Of a stretch of 40,201 nucleotides of DNA, positions 10,494 to 20,413 are shown piece by piece. A program made the position numbers and the translations under genes. How positions within the stretch are numbered: the first letter of the stretch is position 1; the number at the start of each line of letters is the position of its first letter. The notes below the pieces were generated by a model, which worked only from the letters and a program-made list of their open reading frames with translations, had not been told where the DNA came from and did not search any database. This DNA is from Irineochytrium annulatum. Its lineage: Eukaryota > Chytridiomycota > Chytridiomycetes > Chytridiales > Chytridiaceae. The stretch covers positions 1 to 40,201 of the forward strand of contig JADGJL010000118.1 in NCBI GenBank assembly GCA_027600665.1, in the 5' to 3' direction.

Positions 10494-11424
10494 ATGATCG
10501 CGTCCTACTCCCTCTCGCTGCTCGCAGTCCTTGGCGCCGTCGCCTCCGTCGCGTCCGCCGCCGCTGTCAACTTCAAGCCGCGTATGAATTCAGCTGGTCA
10601 GTTTATCCTCCATTTTTCGTTGCTATCCCTTGCGCGAGTATTCAAAATTAACTTGTAAAATATTTCACTTAACAGACAACGCCGAGCTACACGCCCGGTC
10701 CATCATAACGGTGCCGACAATCTATCCGACGGTGATCCGCCCGACCATCACGCCTATACCCGTCCCAACGTTGACTCCCATCGTCATCGTCCCGCACCCG
10801 ATTGTTGGTCGCGACGACAACGCCGCCGCCGAGCTTCACGCGAGGTCCATCAACACCAACCCGACGCTCCAGCCAACGGTCATCCGCCCGACGCCCATCC
10901 CCGTCCCTACGTTGACTCCTATCGTCATCGTCCCGCACCCGATTGTCGGTCGTGACGAGAAGGCCGCTGCCGAGCTCCATGCCAGGTCCATCAACACTAA
11001 GCCGACCCTTACGCCTACGATAATTCACCCGACTTGGACGCCCATACCAGTCCCGACCCTGACCCCGATCATCATCGTGCCGCACCCGATTGACCCGATT
11101 GCCGGTCATGAGAACGCCGCCGAGCTCCATGCCAGGTCCATTAACACCAATCCGACACTTCAGCCGACGGTCATCCACCCGACGTTCACGCCGATCCCTG
11201 TCCCCACGTTGACGCCCATCCCCACTATCCCGCATCCAATCGTCGGTCGGGAAGCTCGCGAGGGTGGTCTTGTGGACGACGCGGCGCCGAGTGGTGCTAT
11301 CGTTCATGATCGTCGGGCCATGGAGAACGTCGGCGACTACTCTACCGGTCCCTCCCGCGAAGAGCATCTTGCTTACCCTCCCGGCCCCTCCCGCCGTCGT
11401 TCGAACAAGCGCGCGCACTTTTGA
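10494..11424 (+). CDS. secreted four-repeat precursor-like protein
   Basis: Two exons, 10494-10581 and 10676-11424, joined in phase 1 across an intron (GTATGA..ACAG), giving 278 residues. Exon 1 encodes a textbook signal peptide (MIASYSLSLLAVLGAVASVA, then SAAAV). Exon 2 encodes four tandem units of 49, 47, 50 and about 44 residues. Each opens with ELHARSI, passes through a Pro/Thr-rich body with an almost invariant TPIPVPTLTPI core, and ends PHPI. PHPIVGR closes units 1, 2 and 4; unit 3 has PHPIDPIAGH. Acidic/Ala spacers (DDNAAA, DEKAAA, ENAA) separate the units. The tail is polar and basic (ends SRRRSNKRAHF). No cysteines are visible in the mature part. The layout, a signal peptide and near-identical units bounded by fixed Arg residues, resembles a peptide precursor processed after secretion, or a Pro-rich wall protein. 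No dibasic kexin site lies between units, so the processing idea is inference. I do not recognise the family. Confidence 0.75.
10684..11253 (+). repeat. four tandem coding repeats (~141-150 nt)
   Basis: Units at 10684-10830, 10831-10971, 10972-11121 and 11122-11253. The unit start GAGCT(A/T/C)CA(C/T)GC encodes ELHA in all four. Copies differ at many third positions while the protein core is kept, which suggests selection on the peptide and not a recent DNA duplication. Confidence 0.85.
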
Positions 11425-12210
11425 GTATCTCTTCAGGTTCGATTTCAAACTTAGCTCTATGAAACTTTCGTCACTTGTCATTTCGGCCTGTTAAATTTTC
11501 TGCTCATTAATTTTGATGAATTGACCGGGTGATTTGTAGCTTTTGTTGATTCGGTTGCCGTGTACTTTTGTCTACCCTTGTGCTTTCTCGATCTTCACAG
11601 GACATTGCCTCTTAAATCTTCCATGCTTGTCAAACCTTGTACCTGACAGTTTCTCCACATGTTCACTGCTTAGGCAACATGTGAATATAAATTACTTCTA
11701 GCTTTGGTGCCTGCCTGCTCTTCACTCGGCGGTTAAAGCATAGCCGATTACCTGGCCGAAATCGATACCTTGTGAGTTCGCAATCAGCAATCGGGCGGGC
11801 ATCTTTAAATTCCCTTGATCTTACTTCTTTTACCTAATGAATGAGAAGTGCGTTCAGTCTAAAATTGTATTAGCACTCGATGTGCTCCCGAGTTCCTTTT
11901 GAGTAATTCTCTTGTGCGGCCAACGAAGAATGAGGCTTCCGAACTCGAGCAGCTGCTCAATCCAGTGACAACGCGATAAGCGAGTGTAAATTGTGAAAGG
12001 TAACGATAGCGCGTGAGTGCTTGACGCCAGATTTATGGAGCTAAATGCAATTATACCGACGGAATGTTCGTCCGTGGCAAGATAGGCCGATGGTCTTGCC
12101 GTTTAACGCCGCTACATTGATCCTGGTCCGTATTTAGTCCGCGACCTTCACCAAAACACTTGGCGACTTCACAACGCAACGGCGCAACTTCTCACTGCGG
12201 TCGATGGACG
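11425..12210. other. intergenic region without a gene
   Basis: About 790 bp of AT-richer sequence between two genes on the plus strand. No credible open frame, repeat or RNA gene recognised. It should hold a terminator and the next promoter. Confidence 0.4.
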
Positions 12211-13242
12211 ATGGTGGTCTCGTCGAGGACCGCAAGCTCGCATGACCTCGCCGACATCCAGGAAGGCAGCCCCCACCATCGGGGAAACGGAAAGTCCGCG
12301 GATGCCGACGATAAACGAAAGAAAGCCGCCATCAGCACCTCAGAGGCCCGCCGCGAGCAGGCCATCACTCTTCTCCGCTCCGGTGTCCTCCTCACCTCCA
12401 ACGAAAAGCCTACAGGCCCCTTGGAAGCCTTTCTCCACATCAACAACCGCCCTTGCGCCCAGTCTTCCACATACACCACCCTGCAACCCGTGCGCTTCCG
12501 ACCGTTGCCGATCCCGAACCGATGTCCACCAGAGGATCCCGCGCAATACGGCTACGGCCTCTTTTACGTGCCGCCGTTCACCAACGAACATCCGATTCTA
12601 ACGGCGGACAGTGGGGACGACGAGGCAGTGGCACCTTTAAACGGCGACCCCTGCCGCGACGACGCGCACAACACGCGGGAGCAGCCAATGCCGGGTTACG
12701 AATCAGAGCCAAACGGCACGCGCTGGATGCTCCAGAACCTGCGCTGCGGGCCCCCCGTGAGGCTGCCGGACATCTACCGGCGCGCTGGAGCACGGAAGAT
12801 ACGTAGCCACGAGGACGTCGCGGAGCTGCGGAAGGAGATGAACGACCGGAGCGAGATGAGCTCGAGGCGCGTTCGGGGGTTCATGATGACGGAGAGGATT
12901 GAGAGGGGCAGAGCCAAGACGGCCATCGCGAACGCGACCATACCAGGGAGCTTGCTGCTGAACCACGGGAGGACGCTAGGGTTCAGCCCTACAGGATTGA
13001 TGTCGGAGCCGCTGCCGGGCACGGCAAGCCGGAGGAGGACGGCCGCGGTGCACGGGAGCAGGGGCAACGCCGGTAGGGGCGCAAGTGCTGGCGCGACGGA
13101 TTTTAAGACGGGCGGCGTGTTTGATGACGACGCGACCGTCACGAAGAAGAGCGGGTCGCTTGGAGATGGGGAGGGGTTGTTCCCTAGGATGCATACGTCG
13201 TTTGCGGAGAAGAAGCCCAAGACCAGGGGACGTTTGTTTTAA
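12211..13242 (+). CDS. protein of unknown function
   Basis: Open frame to the stop at 13240-13242; the first in-frame ATG is at 12211 (343 residues). The frame stays open about 50 nt further upstream, so a spliced 5' exon is possible. Seen: a basic N-terminal helix with SEARREQAITLLRSGVLLTS, a Pro-rich middle (RFRPLPIPNRCPPEDP, YGYGLFYVPPF), a helical segment DVAELRKEMNDRSEMSSRRV with RIERGRAKTAI, then a Gly/Ala/Arg-rich low-complexity tail. No signal peptide, membrane helix or known domain. A structural role, for example along flagellar microtubules, would fit this Pro/Arg-rich, domain-free style, but there is no direct sign of it. Confidence 0.6.
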   Translation: MVVSSRTASSHDLADIQEGSPHHRGNGKSADADDKRKKAAISTSEARREQAITLLRSGVLLTSNEKPTGPLEAFLHINNRPCAQSSTYTTLQPVRFRPLPIPNRCPPEDPAQYGYGLFYVPPFTNEHPILTADSGDDEAVAPLNGDPCRDDAHNTREQPMPGYESEPNGTRWMLQNLRCGPPVRLPDIYRRAGARKIRSHEDVAELRKEMNDRSEMSSRRVRGFMMTERIERGRAKTAIANATIPGSLLLNHGRTLGFSPTGLMSEPLPGTASRRRTAAVHGSRGNAGRGASAGATDFKTGGVFDDDATVTKKSGSLGDGEGLFPRMHTSFAEKKPKTRGRLF

Positions 13243-13369
13243 CTCACTCCCACATTTCCGTTTTACTTTCTCATGTACACTATTATCCATACTGTTTCTA
13301 TCACATTTATTTATCCTAATAGTCAGCCACATACTTATCATATTAAATATCACGATCAGCTTCTTGAAC

Positions 13370-14867
13370 TCACGACCGATCTGCGATTAGCGTTAGCAAT
13401 AAGCACACTTGCTCTTTGCACAGGACAAACGAAGCCACTTACAGTCCGCGTTGATGGAGATGTATTCATGTGTCATGTCACATGTGTACATGGTCGCCGT
13501 CTCCTTCCCCATTCCTAAGTCAACTCGCAGGACAATATCCTCCTCGTTCAAGATCTCAGCCGCCTTCGCCTCATCGACGTCAAACGGGGCGCCGTTTTTA
13601 AACAAGTGCAGCTGCTTCTTCCCGTCCCCGCTCTCTATCCGCAAATTCACCTTCCCTGGATCGACCTCAATCCCGCTGTAGCCGACAGCGCAGACGATCC
13701 GGCCCCAGTTGGCGTCCTTCCCGTAAATGGCTGTCTTCACAAGCGGGGAGGTGGCGATAGTTGACGCGATCTGCTTTGCGTCGTCGAAAGACCGGCCGTT
13801 CTGTCACATAAGGTCGATCAGTGGTCTCTCAAAGGTCAAGGATGAAGAACACACACACCTCAACAATAATCTCAATAAACTTCGTCGCTCCCTCCCCGTC
13901 GCGAACAATAAGTTTGGCCAGGTCCGCCGAGAACTCAGTGAGGTTGTCAGTGAACTCCTGAAACTCGTCCGACCCCAACCCTCCGACTTTAACCCCACTC
14001 GCCCCGTTCGCCAGGATGACATATGAGTCGTTCGTGCTCGTGTCCCCATCCACGCTCACGGCATTGAACGACCGATCCGCCGCATGTCGGAGAGCCTTGT
14101 CCAGGCACTCGGCCGATACGTCGGCGTCCGTGAACACGGCCGCGAGCATCGTCGCCATGTTTGGGTGAATCATCCCGGCGCCTTTGCACCACCCAGCGAT
14201 GCGGTATTTCTGACCGAAGGACCGGCTTGTGAATTCCCGAGATCGGAGCTTCGGAAACGTGTCGGTTGTCATGATTCCCTGCGATGCCTTCGACCAGCCG
14301 GCGTGATTCGCCGTCAGCGTCCCCGTCTTCGTCAGCTCATCCACGCCCTGCCGAATTTTGTCCATCTTTAGCGGCTGCCCGATCACACCGGTCGACATGA
14401 CGAGGGACGAGGGCTTCCCCGACGCCGCGTGCGGCTGAACGCCGAGCTGTGAGTCAATGTAACGGGAGGTCGACCACGCGTCATCGAGCCCCTGGTCGCC
14501 CGTGCAGGCGTTCGCGCAGCCCGCGTTTACCAGGACAGAGGTGAGACCCTGGCCGGACCGGGAGGTTAAAATGTCGCGATCGACCTGGACGGGGGCCGCG
14601 GCGAAGACGTTCTGTTTTTTTACGCGGTATGAATGAGTGGATTTTGTAAGTGAATCGAAGGTCGCGCCGAACCTTCGTGAAGACGCCCGCCGCGGTGCAG
14701 GGGAGCTCACTGCGGACCATGGTCATGTCGAGCACGCCGGGCTTCTTCTTAATACCGGACGCCACCGCGCCGGCGACGAAGCCATGCGGGTAGGTTCCAG
14801 AGGTCGGGATCAGGTGCGCCTTGGGGAAAGCCGTCGCGGCGGCCGTCGACATCAGCCGGTTGATCAT
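13370..14867 (-). CDS. ARG7: ornithine acetyltransferase (ArgJ/Arg7), mitochondrial
   Basis: Four exons: 14673-14867, 13859-14611, 13443-13800 and 13370-13380, giving 438 residues. The enzyme moves the acetyl group from N-acetylornithine to glutamate and so recycles acetyl groups in arginine synthesis; many members also use acetyl-CoA. The precursor cuts itself before a Thr in the motif GAGMIHPNMATMLAAVF, present here intact, to make alpha and beta chains. Other family marks are LVNAGCANACTG, SPLVKTAIYGKDANWGRI and VDLGMGKETATMYTCDMTHEY. The 11-nt last exon turns the end into ISINADYRS, the family's standard C-terminus, which supports that splice. The N-terminus (MINRLMSTAAATAF) looks like a mitochondrial presequence, the usual location in fungi. 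Intron 2 opens with a GT repeat. Converges with the gene at 12211. Confidence 0.96.
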
Positions 14868-15257
14868 CTGTTCAATTCAACAAATTTGCAATGTCAAAGC
14901 TCACATCTGTCGACATGTCTTAAAAAGCTAAATCTCGTTAACACGATCTCGACTTCGAAGAGAGGATCTGTATGATTAAACACAGTTACATCTAAGTTAA
15001 CGATAAACGGCGGAAGTTGCCGGGCGAGGTCCGGGCACCACGTCAGCGGAAAGGGGTTGTCAGTCACAAGTCCTCCCTGCGGCGATTTGTTGACCACAAC
15101 CGCCGCAATCGCCGCCAGCTCGGGTTGACGGAGCCACGCTGCTGGGCAGAGTTGCCAGCCCACGTTCTTCCAGTGGGCTAAGAAGCACGACTCCGTCCCG
15201 GTTTGGGTAGGAGCATTCAACCATATTAGTCCTACGGCTAACTCCAGGTGCTAGCGT
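14868..15257. promoter_or_regulatory. divergent upstream region of ARG7 and the small secreted gene
   Basis: 390 bp between two divergent start codons. No clear TGACTCA-type amino-acid control element was found by eye. No other gene seen. Confidence 0.3.
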
Positions 15258-15953
15258 ATGATTTGGCGGATTATTGCTATTGGCGCCACAATCTTCCTCA
15301 TGTCTGTGAAGGGATCCACCTTTCGAGATATGTGGCCTCAGTGTGGATATAAGCGCCAATTGAAGGCAGCGACCACACGCTTTTTGACCCGGTGATGGAG
15401 GACGGCAAGCACAATTTAAGGCGCGTGCGGTTGGATTGTCCTCACTTGTGAGTGCCATCAAAATTGTCATGCTGGGCTAACCACGGAAAAATAAGAAGAG
15501 GATTAACTTCTCCTTGATGATACGCCGTGCCAGACTCCCTCGCCCGCTTAATGGGGTTATCATGGCAAGAGGCAGTACTGCATTGATGTCAACACCGGTG
15601 CTGTTCTACATCCATCTTCGGAGTGCCCAGATATTGGTTATCATATGCGGGTTGGTGAGCCTTCGTGTTTTGTCATTGCTATGGCTAACTCCATTGAAGA
15701 TTTTTAAAAGCATGTGCAGTTTGGAACGCGCAGCTGTGCCTTCTGCCCGTGCCCAACCATTTACGGCGTCCTCTGAGAGACTATCTATAGAGACATTAAC
15801 ACGTGCTTGAACTTCCGCCACAACGGCTGGTATCTCGTCACGTTGGATGCCTGGTTACCACCGCACACGATGCACGTGGGCGAGCATCCGTACATGATTC
15901 ACCCAAGGGACTGGAACAAGCGCCCGCCCTATGCACCCAAAATCTTTAAATGA
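15258..15953 (+). CDS. putative small secreted protein
   Basis: Proposed exons 15258-15331 (or 15258-15301), 15370-15447, 15572-15654 and 15793-15953, about 131 (or 121) residues. Exon 1 starts MIWRIIAIGATIFLMS, a likely signal peptide. The following exons read DHTLFDPVMEDGKHNLRRV, QYCIDVNTGAVLHPSSECPD, and finally NTCLNFRHNGWYLVTLDAWL up to a Pro/Tyr-rich end PPYAPKIFK. Four cysteines remain after the signal peptide. Donors GTGAGT at 15448 and GTGAGC at 15655 are good, and the latter intron has a GGCTAAC branch-like site. The first intron is uncertain: the longer exon 1 leaves only 38 nt. Between 15655 and 15792 the same frame runs on with two stops, so if that piece is not an intron the locus is a pseudogene. 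No family recognised. Confidence 0.45.
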
Positions 15954-16296
15954 TGTTTACTTATTTTCATCTTTCATTTCGCTTTAAAGTAATTTGTTGG
16001 CCTCTCTTTGGTTTCTTTTTCCCTAGGAGGCGCTCGTCCGCCACTTTGTTTATACTGTATGAGGTCGCCCTAGCACTTGCACATTAACTCTTGCTGCATC
16101 GTTGGCACGCACTGGGGTCAACCCAAGGCGGCCTCCTGACCACTCCGACCTGGGGACGTGTGAGTCAAATTTGTAGAAATACAGTTAACTGCATATGCAT
16201 TTCATGCATTTAACTTCCTCTTTCTCAAGAGGATGTCAATGTGCCGAACTCGCGTGTCCGAATCCCATATAACTTGTCATCATCACCAGGCCCAGG
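15954..16296. other. intergenic region
   Basis: 343 bp between two plus-strand genes. No gene or RNA recognised; should hold the importin-9 promoter. Confidence 0.35.
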
Positions 16297-19200
16297 ATGG
16301 TTGAGGAGGTGAGGCAACTTCTCCAGCAATGCCTGTCTCCGGACGCCGTCACGCGAATGCAGTCCGAGGCCCGTTTGAGCCAGCTGGCGACTCTTCCTGG
16401 TGAGTCTCCGGCAGCCTTCTGCCTCCTTTCGTTGCGTATTGAAATCGTTTCGACAGGCTTTCCAGACACCCTGGTAGCAATCGCTCTCGAGCCGACCAAT
16501 GCTCTGGGTGATCGGCAAAGCGCTGGGGTGCATTTGAAGAATTACATTTATAAGAACTGGAACTCTTCTTCGGAGAACTTTGTCGGGACTGAGCCATCTG
16601 TGGAGGTGTGTAGTTCGTTGCCCGGCACGGAACTTGGCCTAACGGCCTGCAGAGCAAGATATTCGTAAAGGGGCATGCGCTAGGCGGACTTGCGGATGCG
16701 GAACATAAAATTCGCGTGTTGATGGTCAGCCCGCGGTTTTTACTATTTGATCAACCGTGTTATAGGCCGCCATTGTGCAGACTATAGCATCTTTGGACGG
16801 GCCCGAGTCATGGCCAGAGCTTCTTCCTGCTCTGATGTCTTGCTTGCAGTCGAGGAACCCTCATCAAACCGATGGTGCAATGTCCGTTTTAAATGACTTA
16901 GTGATGGAAATCTCGGAGGAAGAGTTCTCCCTTATCGCTCCAGCGCTCTTGCCAGAGGTTCACCGAATCTTCCTTTCCGAGGCCGTGAGTTCTTATTGTG
17001 GGAGGTGCCTCGTCCTCAAGCAAATATCAGGACTATACGTATGACATTCGCGCGCGTGCCGTCAGGATCTTCCGCACGTTTGCGAACACGATTAAGACTG
17101 TTGAGGAGATTCATACGAACGTGAAGAAGCTGTACTTGGATCCGATTTTGCCCCTCTGGCTGCAGGCTTTCAAAGGCGTAGTGTCGCATGTGGATATCAG
17201 TCCGCAAGCGCTTTGTATTCGGGCTGAGATATTTTCGGTGCGAATAACTTCCTGCAAACTGCTGCTGACGTGTTTCGCAGTGCGTCGATCTCCTGCTTGC
17301 GATGTTTAAAGACCGCATGATCCCGCACATGACCGATATTGTGCCCCTTGCCTGGAATTACATCGACTTGCTGCAAAACCCGTACCTGACGGCATATGTG
17401 AACCCGCTTAATGGCGCGGATCCTATCGAAGAGGCGGATCTTGACGGGGAGGCTCGAGGGATGCAGCCGCTGCTGTTTGCCGTATTCAGCATTATGGGAA
17501 GAGCCTCGATGAGCAACAAACTTGCGGCTATATTCTCTTTGAACAACGTCCCAACGGATTTGCTGAAGCAGGTGATTTCGGCATCTCTGGTTTATTCACA
17601 AGTTACGGAGGCACAAGTATGGGATCTCGTTTGTTTCGCTAAGGCTGAATGTCATGCTTAGATTGACGAATGGCGGGAAGACCCGAACATATTCATCTTG
17701 GAGGAGGAGGAGGTGAACGTTACGTCGGCTATCAAAGTACGGGAGGCAATCAGCGAGCTCTTGTCGAACCAGCTGCTCAAGCGACACATGCTGCCAACTC
17801 TGACATCATTGATTGAGGCTAGCCACTATCACTTGTCGACCTCTTCGGCTTCTCGCGCCCAAGGCAATGCGAATTGGTTTGTATTTACAGTTAACGTCGC
17901 TTTGTTAAGTTAGGCAGGTGGAAAGTACACGAGTCATGTCTCTACCATATCGCCGAGAATCACGAGATTCTGGCGCGACAAGTGGAGGCCGGGAAGATCT
18001 CTTTTGACCTGGGCGGTCTACTAGATCATGTTATCTTTGAGGATTTGAAGTGCAGCGGTTCATTATATGTGTTTTTCTCATTTTTAATTTGTCCCCTAGA
18101 TCAGCCTATCCTGCAGGGCCGCGCTTTATGGTTTGCCAGCACGTTTACCGACGCTTTGCCAGCAAACTACAACGAGCAGTTTATTTCGGCGGCTGTGTCG
18201 GCTCTGGCGGCTTCAAATGCGATACCCTTCAGAATCTGTGCGATTCAGGCCGTTTCAAGGTGAGACATTTGCTCCTTTTGTTTAGTGTTGACTGGGAATT
18301 TGGGAACAGGTTCTGCGGCAAAGACAACGGCAAAGCGTTGCTTGCTCCATATTTCCCTGCTATTGTCGAAAACATTGGCCAAATGCTTGCAGGCGCCCAG
18401 GATAATGTATGAAGTAATCTTCAAACGCACGCATTTGATGGATTTACTAGGGTCTTAACCTGCTGGTTGACACATTGAGCCTTGTTTTGAATCTGAACCA
18501 CCCGGCGTTGGCGCGATACGAGCCAATTTTGACGACTGCGTTAATGACCGTTTTAAGCAACCCGGACGGTTGCGACTATTTTATTTCGGAGTCTATTCTC
18601 GAGTGCTTCAAGACATTTACGAAGAATCCCGAAGTTCGGCCAAGCTTCCAGCAAGCCGCTTTACCGATAATCATTCGGACCGTCTCCGATTATTCGCTGC
18701 TAGACGAGAATCCGACTTGGTATGCGGTAGGTAGCTCGGAATGATTGGGGTGAATGTAACCACGTTCGTTTAGAGTGCTATCAATACTTGCGATATTCTC
18801 ATTAGGTACAACTCTGCACCGCTTCCGCCTGTATTTGTCTCCGAGATCTTTCCGGCACTGATGAAGGCGATGTTGAGCACGAACAATCGAACAATCATTC
18901 AGGATTCCGAGCAGTGCCTGCGTCGATTTATTGAGAAGGACTTGGGGTCAATTGCGCAATGGTGCAGTGATTTATGAAGATACCTGCTGCTGACAATATT
19001 TCAGGAGGTCGGTGGACGGGAAGACTGGGATGGACATCATTTTGCACGTGATAGCGCATTTGTTGAATCCTTACGATGCCGATATGGGGACGATCAGCAT
19101 TGGGTCTGTTATCACGGCCTTTATCAAGCACGTGAGCGCTTTTGGTGATACTACGGCTGTGCTTACTTGCACATACAGGCTGGACAAGCGTTACTACCCG

Positions 19201-20171
19201 TTCTGCCAGATTTGCTCGCGGCGGTGGTCCGTCGCCTGAACATCCCGAAGACGATACCTTCGGTCGTCGAGTCACTTGTGTTGGTCTTTGCACAGCTTTT
19301 AAACGAGCATCTGCAGACGACCATCTCGTTCCTTGCGGAAATGCGCGTCGACGGCGAGACTGGATTGAACATTGTCTTAAGGCGGTGGTCTGAGTGCAGT
19401 TTCTCTGGGCGCCGGAGCGTTCGCGCTAATCTTCGCGCGCTGGCGGCTTTGATGGAGCAGAACGATGAAAGGGTTGCGGCCGTGACCGTGCAGGGCTATC
19501 CCCAAGAAACGAAAAGTATCAAATGATTACTTTGGTTTCGATTTAATTGTGATGCAGAGGTCGTGACGAGGTCGAGAGCTGCCGCTCGTAAGATCACTTA
19601 TGTTGTTGGTTTGCAATTAATACATTTTATGCAGAACAGTACGTTATGGTCCCGTTCCCGGCCAAAGTGATGATGTTGCTCGTTGCTGAGTACCAGAACG
19701 CGCTCGAAGTAAAAGCAGCGAACGACATGAAGGGACATAAAGCCTTCGGTGATGAGTATACTGTGGAATCGGACGCTGTATGTATCAATAATTTCTTGAT
19801 TTTCCAACCGTTAACCGATTGCAGGACTTCGAAGTCAACTCGGATGACGATGACGGAGATGCTTTGGACGATTTTGATGGCCTTGACGACATTGACGATA
19901 TAAATGGTATGGCGTCTTTCCGTTTTATAGGGGTTGATTTTCGTAGAACTGGCAAACGAGGATGACGAAGATATCGCTAACGACGAAGCGGATTTGATAA
20001 ATGTAGATCCCGCGGTGAGCATTGCCCAACTTAAGTTTAGCTGATATTCTGTAGACTTTTGCTGCGCAGTTCCTCAAGCATTGGAATGCAAGTTATCCTA
20101 GGTTCAACGACTTGGCGCAATGCTTGCCGGAAGGGGATAAGAAGGTGTTGGCGAAACTTCTTGCCCATTAG
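16297..20171 (+). CDS. IPO9: importin-9 / Kap114-type nuclear import receptor
   Basis: Nineteen exons, all GT..AG and phase-consistent: 16297-16399, 16457-16605, 16653-16724, 16766-16984, 17031-17237, 17281-17616, 17662-17876, 17918-18057, 18100-18259, 18310-18406, 18451-18726, 18774-18961, 19005-19131, 19179-19515, 19558-19587, 19635-19777, 19825-19906, 19947-20014 and 20070-20171. This gives 1016 residues, close to human importin-9 (about 1040). The N-terminus has the importin-beta N domain (RQSAGVHLKNYIYKNW) followed by HEAT-type helix pairs. Family marks include ESWPELLPAL, NWWKVHESCLYHIAE, LQGRALWFAST, and a long Asp/Glu loop near residues 933-983 followed by the terminal LAQCLPEGDKKVLAKLL. 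Known cargo in other species: histones H2A-H2B, TBP and ribosomal proteins, released with RanGTP help. The intron at 19907-19946 is only 40 nt. Confidence 0.95.
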
Positions 20172-20413
20172 GCTCTCATATGAGTTGGATGTTCTTGTGC
20201 AAATAATTCGTTCCTCTTCTTCAATGTTTGATGTTTATTTGCAGTTGCATAATGCGCTTCGTCGCTTTTCTCTAATGTTGGAGCATATTTCCCATTGAGA
20301 TTACAATATGATAATTAAGGCAGTAGAGGGAATAGAAATATAAGAACGGTTTACAATAAAATTACTGTGTTAAACAAGCATATGCTGTAATTAGTGTTTC
20401 AGGTTTACATTGC

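Noticed and set aside
10684..11253. CRISPR-like direct repeats
   Set aside because: The repeats are coding, about 140-150 nt, diverged at the DNA level and in a spliced eukaryotic gene.
10687..11481. Minus-strand Arg/Asp-rich frame over the repeat gene
   Set aside because: Antisense of the tandem repeats; the plus strand has a signal peptide and a phase-correct intron.
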